Of a DNA stretch of 64,000 bases, positions 46,073 through 59,106 are shown piece by piece (positions within the stretch are counted from its first letter, which is position 1; each line of letters starts with the position of its first letter). Source of the stretch: Scleroderma bovista. Taxonomy: Eukaryota > Basidiomycota > Agaricomycetes > Boletales > Sclerodermataceae. The DNA lies in the NCBI GenBank assembly GCA_037178675.1, contig JAYMGJ010000087.1, positions 124,001 to 188,000 on the forward strand, read 5' to 3'. The position numbers and the translations under genes are program-made. The notes under the pieces are model-generated. The model ran no database searches. It was not told where the DNA came from and saw nothing but the letters and a program-made list of their open reading frames with translations.

Positions 46073-47369
46073 TTAATACCTGTCTGATGTTGGTGGGTAC
46101 CCCCTCTGTGCACCCGCATATCCCCCTGGGCCCTTTGCGCCATAATAATACTGGCCCCCACTCATCCCACCCACGAGGCTCGCACCGCCGCCTGCATGAT
46201 ACGTGCTGGTCGTGTCTTCCTCGTAATCAGCAGCACCCCCGGTCACTCCTCCGCCCGTCAACAACGGATCTTTGACTTCCCACACGGCAAGTTTGGATCC
46301 GACCGAGAATTCGAGATCCTCGCGCTATCGTGGTAAGTACGTCAGTGAAGATAACAACTGAATAGAAAAATTGGCGCTGTACACGTACAGTGATACTATC
46401 CCAATATTTATAAACCATCATGACACTCAGGAGAACACACAGCGAAAAGAAGAACAGGCCATCGAGATAATGTTTGATCGCATTGCATATGTTGATGCTG
46501 AACGCGAACAGAAGCACCTGTGCAATCGTATAGAATGCGATACCGAAGATGATGTCGCCGAGCGGCCATCGGTCGTCCAAGGTGCGGAATACGAGGATAA
46601 GTTGGGAAAGTGTGTATGTCGCGACGCAAAAGATAGGCCAGATGAGGTATACGACGAACAAACCCGTGGTTTTGGTTGGTGTGAATCCGGCGAAGGATTT
46701 AAAGGTGGCAATGGCGACGAAGAAGGAAACACCGAAGATGGTGAGACATGATAATCGGAGAAACTGGAATGGGTGTGGGGTTAGAATGGGTGTAAACGGG
46801 GAACAGGAGAGGATGGAGAAACGCACCCATAGCGAGAGGGGAGTGCCGTCTTCTGCGAATTGGAATCCAACGAAGCCGTTTATTAAAAGACAGCAATAAG
46901 CAGATGCAATGAGACCAGTATAAACAGCCGCAAACCACTACATACGATATTGTGAGCAGAGTGGCATTGGATGATATATAGTGCATGCTCACAGGATAGC
47001 TCGTGTTGGCTGTAGGTATAATGCCAGAGTCAAGAAAGATGGCGAGCAGCTCAATGAGCATGTACATCCAGAAGAACGTGACGATTTCCTTTCGTCCTAC
47101 CGCAGTATACTTGCTTCGGATGTGGTATATCATGATGGCGGTCATGAGAATGGCCACGATGTGCACGAAACATGTCGCTGGTTGTGTCAGTAAAGTGCAA
47201 GCATAACGATAAAATGCTCACAGGGCTGAAAAATGAGAGTCGATCCGATCTGTACATTGCGAGAGTAGCAGTCTGGTTCGATTCCCAGTCCGGACTGGCC
47301 GAGAAGCGGGCATATGACGAGTGCAGCGGTGCTGCATACGCTGTCGAATGAGCCGAATTGGAGGCCCAT
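46073..47369 (-). CDS. CHS7: chitin synthase export chaperone (Chs7 family)
   Basis: Exons (minus): 47369-47222, 47177-46993, 46937-46827, 46763-46389, 46324-46073; 356 aa, all in phase. Chs7 is an endoplasmic reticulum membrane protein with seven predicted helices that lets class IV chitin synthase (Chs3) leave the ER. Diagnostic stretches: FGSFDSVC at the start; [92 protein letters not shown] and REDLEFSVG. The C-terminus is a Gly/Tyr-rich cytosolic tail ([17 protein letters not shown]), longer than in yeast but usual for basidiomycetes. It appears complete. Confidence 0.93.
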
Positions 47370-48176
47370 TGTATGGTGAAAAGGCCGAAAATATCAATGA
47401 AGGGGCGATAATGAACGAAAGCAGAGTCGGTGGACGAGTAAGACGGGCAGCCAGCCGCCAAGTGCGAATTGCGAACGTGGGGCTGGTCGAGGGCAAGCAA
47501 GGACTGGTCTCACGCCACACGCGACGTCGGGCAAACACAAACATTCGCTGGCACTACAACCTACGATGGCTTCAACATTCCTGTATTCTCCGCATGTAAG
47601 CCATGGATTCGAGGGGCCTGGAAACAGAAACAATTCGTTCCTTCTACTGATGCAATAACCCATTTGGAAGCACTGTAACTGTTGGTTCTCAAGCATCATC
47701 CTCACCGCTCAAGTGTGCCACCCCTGATTTTAGAGGAACAACTTATCTTCCTCTGTCAGGATGTGCCAGCAGGACTACACAGCTAGTGGTAATTCCAACT
47801 GTCGACTAATCTGAGATTGAGACAAGCATCTCCCGATCTCCTCGTGTGAGTGCACTGTCTCCCCGAACAACGGTGCTTACAATTGTATGTGTTTCAGCAG
47901 GCCACTTTCTAAACTCTGACGTCTAAGGGTGCACACGCAGCTATCCCAAGTCTGCGATTTGGCCATCTTATTCAGGAACAAGTTACCCAACTACTCGACC
48001 ACAATACATGTAAGCTACCAGAAGATTTGGCAGGTTCTTATACTATTCTCCGCATACATCCATGCATGCCACGCTGCCAGATTCTTCTCCCACTCCAAAT
48101 CTCAGGCGGCATCCTCTCCGTATACGTTCCGCGTAATATCAGTTTTCAATTATCATAGCCTCAGTCATCAAAAACA

Positions 48177-49354
48177 ATGCCAGCAATTTGTCCCGAGTTC
48201 TATCATCGTCAGGGTCATTCCAATGCATCCATCGGGTACTATGTGTGCGCACAACTTCCTGCGCGAAAACACAGATCCCCGGTGATTCCCCGTCTTACGT
48301 GCTTCACGGAACAGGAGCACATCCCTGCATCTGCAATCGCGCACCTGGCAAGCAACCGAACAAACCACACCAAGTATCCATTTATATTCCCGCCTGCATG
48401 CTAGCGATCCGAGGACAGTTTGCCATGCTTACCAATTTCCCAAAAGCACCAGTACTTTCCACGCTGACAAGGGGAAAAGCAACGAGCACAACCATGCGTT
48501 GGTGTTTCGGGATATGCTCCCCGAAAGACAGTGTGCTCTTATTAGCTGTACAATGCCTAAATTGTGTGCACCGACACTCGCCGCGCATGGTCTGCATCTT
48601 GCTGTTCCCTGTAATAGGTTACGGCCCGTCTGGGCAGCGCATTTAGTCCGCGGAGCGAGCAGAAAACTGCGGATGATGCTCAGTCGGATTCATTCGACCC
48701 TTGCGACGTTGGCCCCCCCCGGATAGAGGCCGCACCCTCGTTGGGGTGTCTTGGCATGTCCGTATGTTCTCTTTGGGGCCATATGGGGACGGGAAGCACA
48801 CTGGGCTATGCGAGTGGGTTCCTTCCCTTTTCTTTCCGCTGTGGTCGTTTCGTAGGCGCATCGATCGCATGGTGTGGATGAACTGTTCACTCACTGATTA
48901 CCATCGGATTACCCGTCACGCCACGTCGATGTAAAGTGTACGTTCTATGAACGCATCTACGCCATCCTGCATAGTGCCCATCATCGTTTGTCAGACCATC
49001 CAATGGCCATATCGGGTGCCCATGGATTCGGAGAACCGTTTCGCACAGGAAGCCAACTCACTGGACGAGGAACTATGGCTATCGGTCAGTGTGACTTCGT
49101 CATGTGTATTTGACTGGTCCTCCACCCTGGGCGGGCAATTACATACCGACCATTGGATATGCCCCTCTTGTTTCATCACGCCACAAATACCCAGAGAGAA
49201 GTGCTACTCACCAGCGATGACCCTAGACCGTGACACAGGTTGGCAGCATCTGTTAATGCCGCATGACTGCCATCAATTCCCAGGGATATATATATATGCT
49301 TGTGCAGGAGTAATGTCAAATTCGACTGCCTGGTCCTGCCGACTCAACGTCTAA
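48177..49354 (+). other. possible unidentified multi-exon gene
   Basis: This run of neighbouring open frames (48177-48404, then the third frame through about 48725, then 48947-49354) is denser than elsewhere in the 47.4-57.0 kb gap. The first starts with MPAICPEFYHRQGH. No domain, signal peptide or membrane segment is evident, and splice joins are not convincing. Chance is a fair alternative. Confidence 0.2.
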
Positions 49355-49639
49355 TTCCATACCGTCCATTACATATTCTCCTCACGCTCCGTGCTGTACA
49401 TGCCAGCGAGAAGCGCTACTCGCTACTGACAGTCTGCGGACCGTGGCCAGCTGGAAGGATAGGGTTTTGGTGATGGGACGTGCTGGAACAGGGCTCGTTC
49501 TTGACAGGCCGGGAGCTGCAGCATGTCTCCGAGGTCCAGCTATGGGTACTAGTACTCATCAAGGACTATGCATGGATGCTGCCTTCCTCCTGCGGTAGCA
49601 TCGTAAATGGTTTGCTTACATTGCCCATCTGTCTCGACG

Positions 49640-49760
49640 TGCAACCTTGCCCGTTATGAACAAGCTGTATGATTCACATATGCAGCCATCTCGTCTATCA
49701 TGCTTGCCCATTCCGAACAAAGTGTACGATCTGCACAAGTGCGCATCTCTCGTGTTTGCC
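49640..49760. repeat. degenerate tandem repeat, two units of about 58 bp
   Basis: Unit 1 begins TTGCCCGTTATGAACAAGCTG and unit 2 TTGCCCATTCCGAACAAAGTG. Both continue TGTA.GAT...CA..TG.....CATCTC. They are diverged direct repeats with no known function. Confidence 0.5.
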
Positions 49761-52733
49761 CGTATCTTTCCGCCATCGCGCGACCACGATCGCGTCTTCT
49801 TGTCCCCATGCAAACAACATATCTCTACATATCAGGTGGGTATGTATTTGGAGAATCATACTGTTCCTTTTTAGGTTGATTGACAGGACGCCGAGTCGCC
49901 GACGAGGATCCTCGGCCATCGATCGCTGTGAAACCATGGTGTGTATGTGCAGTGGCATTTGATTTTCTCTGCTTCTTGGATGGTACGATATTTTCGCCCT
50001 TCACCACGTTATTCCTCACTTTGGTTCTATGGCGCTGGGGAAACAGGGACTTCGATACATTCCACTGCATTCGACGAGTAAGGATTTGTGCTATAACAAG
50101 ATAATATCAATCAAAAGAGCCAACTCATCAGTTTCGTGACACTAATTTCAACCAGAACTAATGTACCATTGATATCGATCGCCACGCGTGGTTAGAGGAT
50201 TATCTGTAAGACGTAAGTCAGCTATGACAAAAGTGCGTATTTGAGGCAGCATTGATGAGTTCACGCATGTGTAGAACCTCTGGATTCCTTGATTTACGGA
50301 CAGTCCTTCTTGAAGATCTGCTTAGAGAAACTAGATCAAACTGAGACGCCTTGTAATCGGATCCCCGCCTGGGATCGCTGGGTGAAATGAGGCGACCAAT
50401 CACGGATTCTCCTCATCAGACCTGTTGAGAGATAGTCGCACCCAAATAAAGTGCGTGCAGAAATTCACCTAGCCAAAATATTTATCGCTCATACAAATAG
50501 TGTAGTTGCGACCACTCTTGCATTGAGCTGGGATTATGAAATCATGCGCAACTCGCCAGGAGCCCAGACACATTACGTACTTGAATATTGTTGGTGATCC
50601 ACCCGACGAGCGAACAATCTACGGTAGATCGCATGCGTGATTAGTAGATGCTGACATAGAAATCGGACAGACATTGGTCGATCAATGGGAACAGTAGACT
50701 CATATCGGCAGATATACTACCGGGACCTTTCCAGTCAGACGTTCTAGGGTAACAACCCTATTAATGCAAAGGCACTGGGGAACCCTCAACGATAAAAGCT
50801 GGCCGTGATCAGTAGCATCATACAGATCATATCAGCTGGACTTCGTGGTTGGGGGCTCTACTGCAAATATTATTGATCTCCGATTTTGGCTGGATCGTGA
50901 CGCCACGCAGTTATTACACACCTTGCATTGCATTGATTCATGCCACAGATCAGAGCACTAAAATTCCGTGTAGTGTGCGAACCATATGCTGATGGCCCTG
51001 GTTTCAGGTGAGTCGAGGTGAAGACGTTGGAATCAGATTCTTGTCATGCAGTGCAGTGCAGGTTGGGTCTCCAGTGGTTGCAGAGTCCAACTATCGAGTA
51101 GCTTACAACAGAACACTACGCTGTCTCCCTGCAAAATATGGTCCTTAGTGATGTGCTTGCAAGCACGTACTCAAAGGTCATCGCGATTCGATGCCACATG
51201 GATCTGCTCTGATGTCTTCAACACAACATTTTCAGTGCCACGATATACGCACGCGATAAAAATGTTGGCACGATACGTGAATTGTCTGTGAAGGTGGACA
51301 GGTGAGAAAATTGTTCGTGATAGGTTTTTTGGAAGTGAAAAGCTGTGCCAATCTGTCGTCGTTCCTGTGGAACTGCAATCACAGCTAACATTATCAACCT
51401 ACTTTCTGAAAAGTTTCAGCCCGTTTGCCAATCAGGTTGTCAGTCAATGCTGGGGCCGTCCGTGAATAGTAAGGGCCACCGCAAGTCGACATGGTCTTCC
51501 TGGCACGCCCTGTCTCACATCACTGATTGTATCACTGACATCTGCGCAGATAATCGGAGTGGCATTGGCAGGTGTGGTGGCAGTTTTGGTAGCAGGGAAT
51601 GTAGGAGAGCCACACAACTATGATAGAGGGCGTGAGCTGGTATCCAGGTCCGTTGAAAGCACCCGGGACAAGTGGCACAGCTGATTGATTACAGAATGTG
51701 GTGTACGCTGACCGTTGCTTGCCAGTTGACCTATCCTGGCCCACTCGGATTCAGAAACTCGTAGAAGCACTTCCGGAAATGATTGTTGCCATGTTCGTAA
51801 GCACTTTCAAGCAGGCACTGCAAGCTATCACAATCAGCAGGTACCCTTTTCCAGTGCTCTGCTGCTCTGCTTGTGAGCGTGATTGACTGACGTGGATAAA
51901 CCTCTGTTGCAGATCTCACACCTTCTCACTGATCCATAACCTCGTCTGACACTTTTCATAGCATGTTTACATGGGACCCAAATTCTACTGCGGCGGAATC
52001 ATGACACGGTCATGGCGACCGATGCCAGTGGCCACAGGTTCACGAGGGTAAAGAGGGATAGGGTCTTAGAGGGCCTCTTCCACGATTTTATCCCGCCGTG
52101 ATCTTGGGTCTAACTTTACAACGACAGGGTGGTCTAACCCTATACTCGATACGACGTGCAACTCCTAGGGCTACCGGGGCTCCTCCGCTACCAGAAGGTG
52201 CACCCCAGAACGAGGCAAATACTCGTAAGATCCGTCAGCCAGGTAATGTAAAAATACGCCCGCAGCACGTCCAACCACGGGGCCAAGCGATACTACAATT
52301 CCTTGTTTTCCGTAAGAAGACCTCCGTCCCTCAAATCCGTTTCCGCAGAATGCCAGCTGATTGCTCAGCCACATTCTCGCTGGTTATACTGTGTACCGTG
52401 ATATTTCAGGCTGTCACATCACAATTGATGTTGCTCAGGTTGGTCGCCACTGTCTATCCGTCAGGAGTCTGGAACACTGCATCGTGACATGTAATCATGC
52501 GGGGTAATCTTCTGAGGGATGAATTGGAATCCACTTGTAAGTGCTCGCATTGCAGTGGCGGTGTCCGCCAGGCACCTCCATCCAAGTTCTTTCCAAGTGC
52601 CCTGGGAATGGGATAAGATTGACTGACTACGCTACGAGAGCTCAGGTACAAACATAGGTAAATATCTCGTCAGCCTGGGCTAGTGTATTAGGTAAGCGAT
52701 AGTTTTGGCAAGCGCGGAGTTTGATTTTACCTC

Positions 52734-52765
52734 CACACCCCCACCAGCCGAAGGGGGGTGTTGTC
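52734..52765. repeat. imperfect hairpin ACACCCCC..GGGGGTGT
   Basis: An 8-bp stem ACACCCCC / GGGGGTGT encloses CACCAGCCGAAG. It resembles the C-run/GAA/G-run hairpin at 7537-7559 in the insertion upstream of C and might mark a related element end. Confidence 0.5.
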
Positions 52766-55700
52766 AGTGTTAAAATGGGAAAGGCTGGAAAATTTTATTA
52801 GGGAACATGTCATCGAACTTGATGTTCTGGACACTTGACCCCTTTCGTGGCGTCCGATTCGGATCTTTTTTTTTTTGCCTTCGCGTGTCTATTATGCCCT
52901 CCGGGGAGGGATGGAGGGCAGACTTGCCGGCTTTTGACACTTCCCTTGTAAACCATGTGTGCAAGGGTGCAAGAGATGGGTCCATGAGAATGCATATCTT
53001 GTGCCTCTGTTGGTCCCTGGGCCATGCTGTACGTACTGTCCTCATACTTCATACTATCCTGTTGAGAATAGAAGAAGCCAAGTCCCAGAAAGAGAGTAGG
53101 CACTTCTTTTGTTCGAGCGAGGTCCGCCAGTTTGACAATTGAGGCGGCTCGGGGCTTGCGGTAACGAAGTTCGCTGCAAGTAAGCAGCTAAACGGCACTA
53201 TATCTGTCGTCGTGTTTGAACCACTTTAGGGAAGGTAGCTGCTGTCGAAGATAGCCTTGGGAAATACAATTTCTTTCCATTTCTTCAAAAGTAAAATTGT
53301 CAGCAGGTCACAAGTGGAAAACCTTGAGTGACTCGTTCCTTACATATACTACTCCAACCGAACCTACTCTAATCACAGATAACTGCTGTTAGTGGACCCC
53401 GCGGTGATAGAAAATATACCGCAGGCGTGCCAACGCTTGTCAGCAAGAAACCTTGATACTAGCAAGCGAGCACGCACGTTGCTATCTCGTCTTGCATGCC
53501 AAATGTCAATTCTAGGCCACCCTTAGCGGTACCGGCGCATGCACCTCAGCTGACAGAAAATTGTGACCCGACTACATACCTTCTTGGTTCCGCCAACGAA
53601 TTGTTAGCCGTATTGCGCTTGCGATGGCATATCACGCATAGTATATCCCCCATTTACGCATCGTCCGTCTCGCATCCGTTTCCGATTCGTGGTCCAAAAG
53701 GTCCGGCGCGATGCCGCCAGGAGCTGCCACCCTATGTACGAACACCGCGCCGGTCGGGGGGATACGTGATTCGGAGACAGGAAAAACGGTATCCGCGATC
53801 AGTGAAGCATGATGCTGATCGATAATGGAATTATCACGTTCGCTTGGAGACCGAGTCATGCATTCGATTCTGGTTCCGTGGATGAGCCCGGCCCCCTTTT
53901 TCTGGCTTACCCATGTCAATAAAAAATGTAACAACTGATGCGACAACACGTTCCGATTCAAAACCCAGAAAATTGCTTGGACATTGAAGAAAGATAATCA
54001 GTACCCAAGCAGCTAAATCGATACCTAAGCCTATCTGAAACCTTGTAGCGTGAGCGCGATAGAGACTGACCCTGTCCTAGACGCGGTTTTAGCTCGCTTC
54101 GCACTAGTATGGGTGTCACAAAAGTAATATCTATTGATATGGAGAACACTTACTCATGTATGTATAACGTATATAGCCAGGTGTCAGTTCGACGGGTCTG
54201 CACAGCCGTAGATCAGCAGGGGTGTTTTGGTTGGCAATGTAATTGGCACCCGGAGGTACATACCAAGCTCCACCAGCTACGCCTTGCTGCTCAGCCCCAT
54301 CTTTTCGCCACCGGGAAGACAGTTTACAAGTTTGGGGAGGCGGGTTAAGTTAAGTCACCATTACCGTAAATGACTGAGTGTGGATTTGAACCCAATGGGG
54401 GCCACCAGGGTCGCGGAAGAGGCTCGACGGGAGGGTGGTGGAAGCGGCCCCAGCTTCAATGGAGATTGCACCTGTGGCAGTAGACCAAGTCAGGGGTGGT
54501 GCTGTGTGGAGATTACGGTAGACGTACGTAAGAGTCACATGGGTACACATCCTGTACTTACAGGTTTGTAGGTTCTGGAAGTCAAGTTATGGCAGTGAGA
54601 CCCTTGCTCCTCGGTTCAGTGGTCGAATAAGGTGACTGGGCAGTACATATCATTCTAGCAACCCGTTCACGCAGATATCGGAGTTATGGATCAAGATAAT
54701 TGCTTGTCCAGCATGGCTCCACAGGACTGGAACCCATTGGGATCAGTATGGTAGCATGCTTCTTACATGGCTCTGGCGATGCCACTCCGGTCAGTACGTG
54801 ACGTTTCCGCACGTGGGGGATGTTGCCTTCCATGATCGCACTCTATATATTTGCTGAAGGCGCTCACTGAGGCGGTTTCATGGCTCTGAGAGAATTGATT
54901 CGAGTTTAGCACTCGAACCCACAGTGGGCAGTGCATACCCAGGTACAGTAATAATTGTATTCGACTTACATGGCAGCAATTGAACTTAGGCAAGACTTTG
55001 CTCTGGTCGCGACTTTAGAAGTTGCTATACTGGATATTTGAAGTACATACGTGAGTCGTCCCGCTCCGAAAAGACGGCTGATGCCAAAACGCAGGGTCAC
55101 CGCCCGGGGTGACATTGCCGCGATAAGTGACAAGCCAGTTGACTGTATTGATTTGTATGGCACCGGCGTCAGGTTTCATACTGGCGAACACTGGCGAGCC
55201 TTCCAGAAGGTTAGCGAGGCGCTAACGGATAAATTCCATTCCGAAGGACATTCAACAAAAGAAAAGGACATGTTGGGCCACCATCACCAAACTGCCAGAC
55301 CAAAAATGCCAGGGCAAACCGATGAGTCACATTGATTGATCATGATACTTAATAAATGATGGGTGCGAACGAACCGCAGCACAGGTGCAGGTAGCTGGTA
55401 CCAGGCAGCTGGGCAGCGGCGACCAGAGTGTAAATACCCTAAGCTGTTCGCGTGATATGATCATGGGCTTGGGGGAAACAACACACCCGAATGAATTGAA
55501 CAAAGGGCGGTGATCACGTCCGACGGTATCATAGTATGAAGGGGGACCCAATGCAGTAAGGAACGGAGGGGCTGTAGCGCGATCAGTCAGGTTCGTGTAG
55601 TACGCAGGTTGGGCGCGGCTCATTGACTTGCCATGCCAATTAGTGCCAACTGAGCGGAGGGGTGCATGCTAGTACAGTATAAGCTTGCCGGGAGAGCCGG

Positions 55701-57038
55701 AGTGGAACCTGCCATTAGCAATAACGTTCACTCCAAAAGGCAAGTTTACGCGCCGAGGGAGGGACTTAGGGCGTGGCGTGGCGAGCTTCAATACGAGCCT
55801 AGGTGGGTGCTCCATTGGCCGACGGGGTTTACGTGTCAGTGAATTCGGATTATGGAACAGGTTGTTTTTTTGTTGAGAAGGCGGTGATGCGTTCACATTC
55901 AGGAATATCAAGACGAGCATGTGTGCTTACGGACTGGCAAGGAATATGTAAATGTATGTATCAATGATATCGAACGAGCTTCGTATGTAGTAGAAAGTTT
56001 GGGGCGGAGGAGGTTACCGCAGTGACCGGAACGCGGAAAGTTTCCCGCCATGCGTCAGATGTCGTGATGAATTCAAGATGTGGGATATGGTTTCATAGAT
56101 GACGGTGGATAAGTTTGCTAGGGGATACTAAACTGGACCGTGCCACGATTATATCATGCGAAGGATAAAAGGAACAAAGATCAAAACGTCTGCCTGGTAT
56201 GGTGGCTCGGGAGTAATAGTTAAGACCCGGATATGTGAATGAAAATAATAAGCATAAAATAATAAAGGGCAAGGGTGGCAGAATTAGAAAATTTTCTGAT
56301 GGGGATGCGGAGGAAGCTGAGTTGGGAAAGTCGAGGGGAAGGGGTGACGAGAGGCGGCGTAAAGAAAAGGGAAGGACAAGGTGACACTGGCGAAATAGCT
56401 AAATTTCATTATTCACGGGATGTCATCGTGGACTTGGTGACGCCTAGAACGGCTGTACGACAGTCATATCAACAGGACGACAGCAATGGACAAGTGGGTA
56501 TATGATCAGGTCTTGTGCCCGGATTTTACGGGCGTGATGGGCACGAATGTGTGTAAAAGTGAAACAAAGGGAAGAAATGGCTGAAGGGGGATTCACGTGC
56601 GCACAGGCCTAGGGAAGCCACAGCAGCGCAGTGTATAGAGGGAGGGGTCTTAGAGTTTGGGCGACTTGGCCTTGAAAATGTAAGTGGAAATGACATGAGA
56701 AATGCCAGATATGGGGGGTCACGTGGGCAAGTGTACCCCGAATAGGCAGTGGGATTATGGGGAATCCCTGGAAAGTCCCCTCTGCCGTGCGTGCCGAGGG
56801 GGGAGATCGCGGATAATTTGATAATAAAATAACCCAAAATGTGTCAAGTGCAAAAAGAAAAAGAAAAAAAAAATAACAAAATGTCTGAGATCTGCACCGT
56901 TACGCCTACGAAGCGGCTCGGAAAGAGTTCGGAGGCGCCCTGGCAGGCTTTCGACGCGACGCATCCCCTGTGTTATTTTATATTTTATTATCCTCCTCCT
57001 TTTAATGATGCGGGTCCCCTTTCAACGCTCAAGAGTCG

Positions 57039-59106
57039 ATGGCTCTCTTCTGCACTCCTCCAACGCCAATGTCAACTACACTGCCCTCACTCCCTGCAGA
57101 GCTGCTCCAGGCGACATGGTCAGCATGGCGGCCAAGGCATTCGACTGGCCTCATCACGCCCCCCATGTCCACAGCACTCCCTAGACCGGCGCCTCAACCA
57201 CACCCGCAGGTCTCGCTACCACCTATAACTCACTTTGACCGTCAGTTGGCTGTCTTACCGCCCCGTGCGTCGATGTGCTTTGTCTTTGTGCTGCGTGTGT
57301 CTGACAGGATGTTCACAGTCACTCCCCCGCAAGACGCGTCGAATTGGCCAAAACCTGCACCACATCCTATCTCTCCTGAGCGGTATGATGACGAGCTCGA
57401 TGTCTTTGAACCCCCGTTTCAACAGAAGCCATTCATACCAGATGACGCGCCTCATCTTATCGACTGGTTCGACTCCTCTCTAAAGCGTCCCGCAAGCTTT
57501 ATCGCAGAAAAGACGTGTGAGATGGTCTGCTACCTCTGGTTCTCGCCGCCCCCCTCGTCGAGTGCTACCTCCCCCTCACTGCCAAGCCCGCCGTATTCCC
57601 CCGAGGTCCCCACCCAAACTTCTGCTCTCCAACTCGCCCCCTCCGCCACGTTCGTACAGTTCGTGCAGAAGCTCCTCGAGACGACCCAAGTCAGCCAGTC
57701 CGTGATCGTACTCTCCCTTCACTACATCTGGCGCCTCAAGGAACGCAACCGCTTCACCTCTGGTTTGCAGGGAAGCGAGTTCAGAATCGCAGTCTCGGCC
57801 CTGATGATGGCAAACAAGTTCTTGGACGAGTAAGTCCCTTTCAACGTGTTCGCTGATGTGTACTCAATGTGACGTAGCAATACCTACACCAATAAAACTT
57901 GGTCCGAGGTGTCCGGTATCGAGCTCACCGAGATCAACCGGATGGAGCGAGAATTCCTTACGGGGGTCGACTTCTCATTGCACATCTCAGGAAAACAGTA
58001 CGCTTCGTGGCTCAACCTCCTCAAAGGTCTGGTTCTAGCGAAGGAGTCAGAGAGCAGGAAGTGGCGGATGCGCGCACGCTTCTCGCGCAGCGGCAGACAA
58101 GCACAGCCGGTGACCTCCACGCCTTCTACGCGTACATTGCGCTGGAGGTGCCACTCAACGTCCCACCGCGCACGATCTACTTCACCTGTACAGTATACGA
58201 ACCCGCCACATCACGTGATCTCTCACCAGCCTCAGCCCCAGCCCTCGCCCTCGCCCAACTCGGGCACGAAACGTTCAGCCGCGGACGCATTCTCACCAAC
58301 GTCAATGTCGTTCAAGGATCTGCCACCATTGAAGCGTCCCACCGGCATGACTTTACAAATTCCCGAGTCTACGTTCTCAAATTGCCCGAGTTCCGGTTCC
58401 TCACCTTTCGAGCCGTTGCATTCATTTGCAAAAATGTCGCTCTCATCTTCGCCGAATGTGCCAAGGTCCCTCCAATCTGGCCAGCTGCAACGCCGGCCGA
58501 GCATTCCCGAAAACCGTCCACAGACTCTCATCGCTGCCTATCGTGCGGATCGGCCCATCAATGTGCCTCAGGTACGGTTTTTTCGCATCCAGTGAATGCC
58601 AAAATCTCATTATTATGCAGAGTCTGTACTATTACTCCCTCGCGGGCTCATCGATCCACGATGAATCTGAGCAACTCAAGGGCGATCGTAAATCACGCTT
58701 ACGGTGCTACCAGCCACCCCAACAGCCGACAACAGCGGCGTATGCATCTCTTCCGTCTTCATATGTGCCCGTTGTGCAATCAGCGTCTGTGAGTCCACAC
58801 GAGACCCATCTCGGCATCAGTGCACGCCAACCCTCGTTGCCTCACCTCCATGATGCGATCTGGGCAAGGAAGCTGTCTTTGGCAGGTACTGGTACTCCAC
58901 ACGTATACACCCAAACGAAAAGGGCATCGCCTGCGGATAGGGACCGGTCGTTACAGCTCCCACCGTTGCGGGAGAACCGTTGTGGCGTTGTACCATCTGC
59001 GCCATTTGCCAATGCAGGCCCTCCTGGTGTGCACTTTTACGCAACTACGCCTATGCGCGGTTCGCCAGTTTATCCGTCCCCCTATGCATGGACGTACGGG
59101 AGATAA
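57039..59106 (+). CDS. CLG1: Clg1-type cyclin (Pho85/Pcl cyclin family)
   Basis: Exons: 57039-57829, 57878-58571, 58621-59106; 656 aa, in phase. The cyclin core spans exons 1 and 2: ATFVQFVQKLLETTQVSQSV, SLHYIWRLKERN, EFRIAVSALMMANKFLD, then across the first intron NTYTNKTWSEVSGIELTEIN, MEREFLTGVDFSLH, and YASWLNLLKGLVLAKE. This is the signature of fungal Clg1 cyclins, which bind the Pho85-class kinase and are linked to autophagy and growth control in yeast. N- and C-terminal regions are long, Pro/Ser-rich and probably disordered. The second ATG (57069, MSTTLPSLPAELLQATW) gives a more typical head and may be the true start. Introns are 48 and 49 bp. Confidence 0.88.

Larger units (their letters stand above)
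47370..57038. other. stretch of 9.7 kb without a recognisable gene
   Basis: All frames are short (below about 155 codons) and none shows a domain I recognise. The better candidates are a series at 48177-49354 on the plus strand: an ATG at 48177 in good context (AAAACAATGCC) with 75 open codons, a second-frame stretch 48420-48725, and a 135-codon frame 48947-49354. I could not join them into a family-like protein. A degenerate tandem repeat lies at about 49640-49760 and a C/G hairpin at about 52734-52765. Lineage-specific genes or old transposon remains cannot be excluded. Confidence 0.45.

Noticed and set aside
46371..46751. Plus-strand frames across CHS7
   Set aside because: Antisense to verified CHS7 exons, highly charged low-information sequence.
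54350..54420. tRNA-like B box GGTTCAAATCC on the minus strand near 54385
   Set aside because: The T-stem does not pair and no anticodon or acceptor stem can be folded.
54890..54945. GGTTCGAGTGC on the minus strand as a tRNA T-arm
   Set aside because: Position 61 is not C, the stem fails, and no A box lies at the right distance.
57241..57307. Possible extra intron in CLG1 exon 1 (GTCAGT..TGACAG)
   Set aside because: Its length of 67 nt would break the reading frame into the cyclin box, whereas the uninterrupted frame is open.
58232..58531. 99-codon minus-strand frame inside CLG1
   Set aside because: Antisense to the Pro/Ser-rich cyclin exon 2; no motif.
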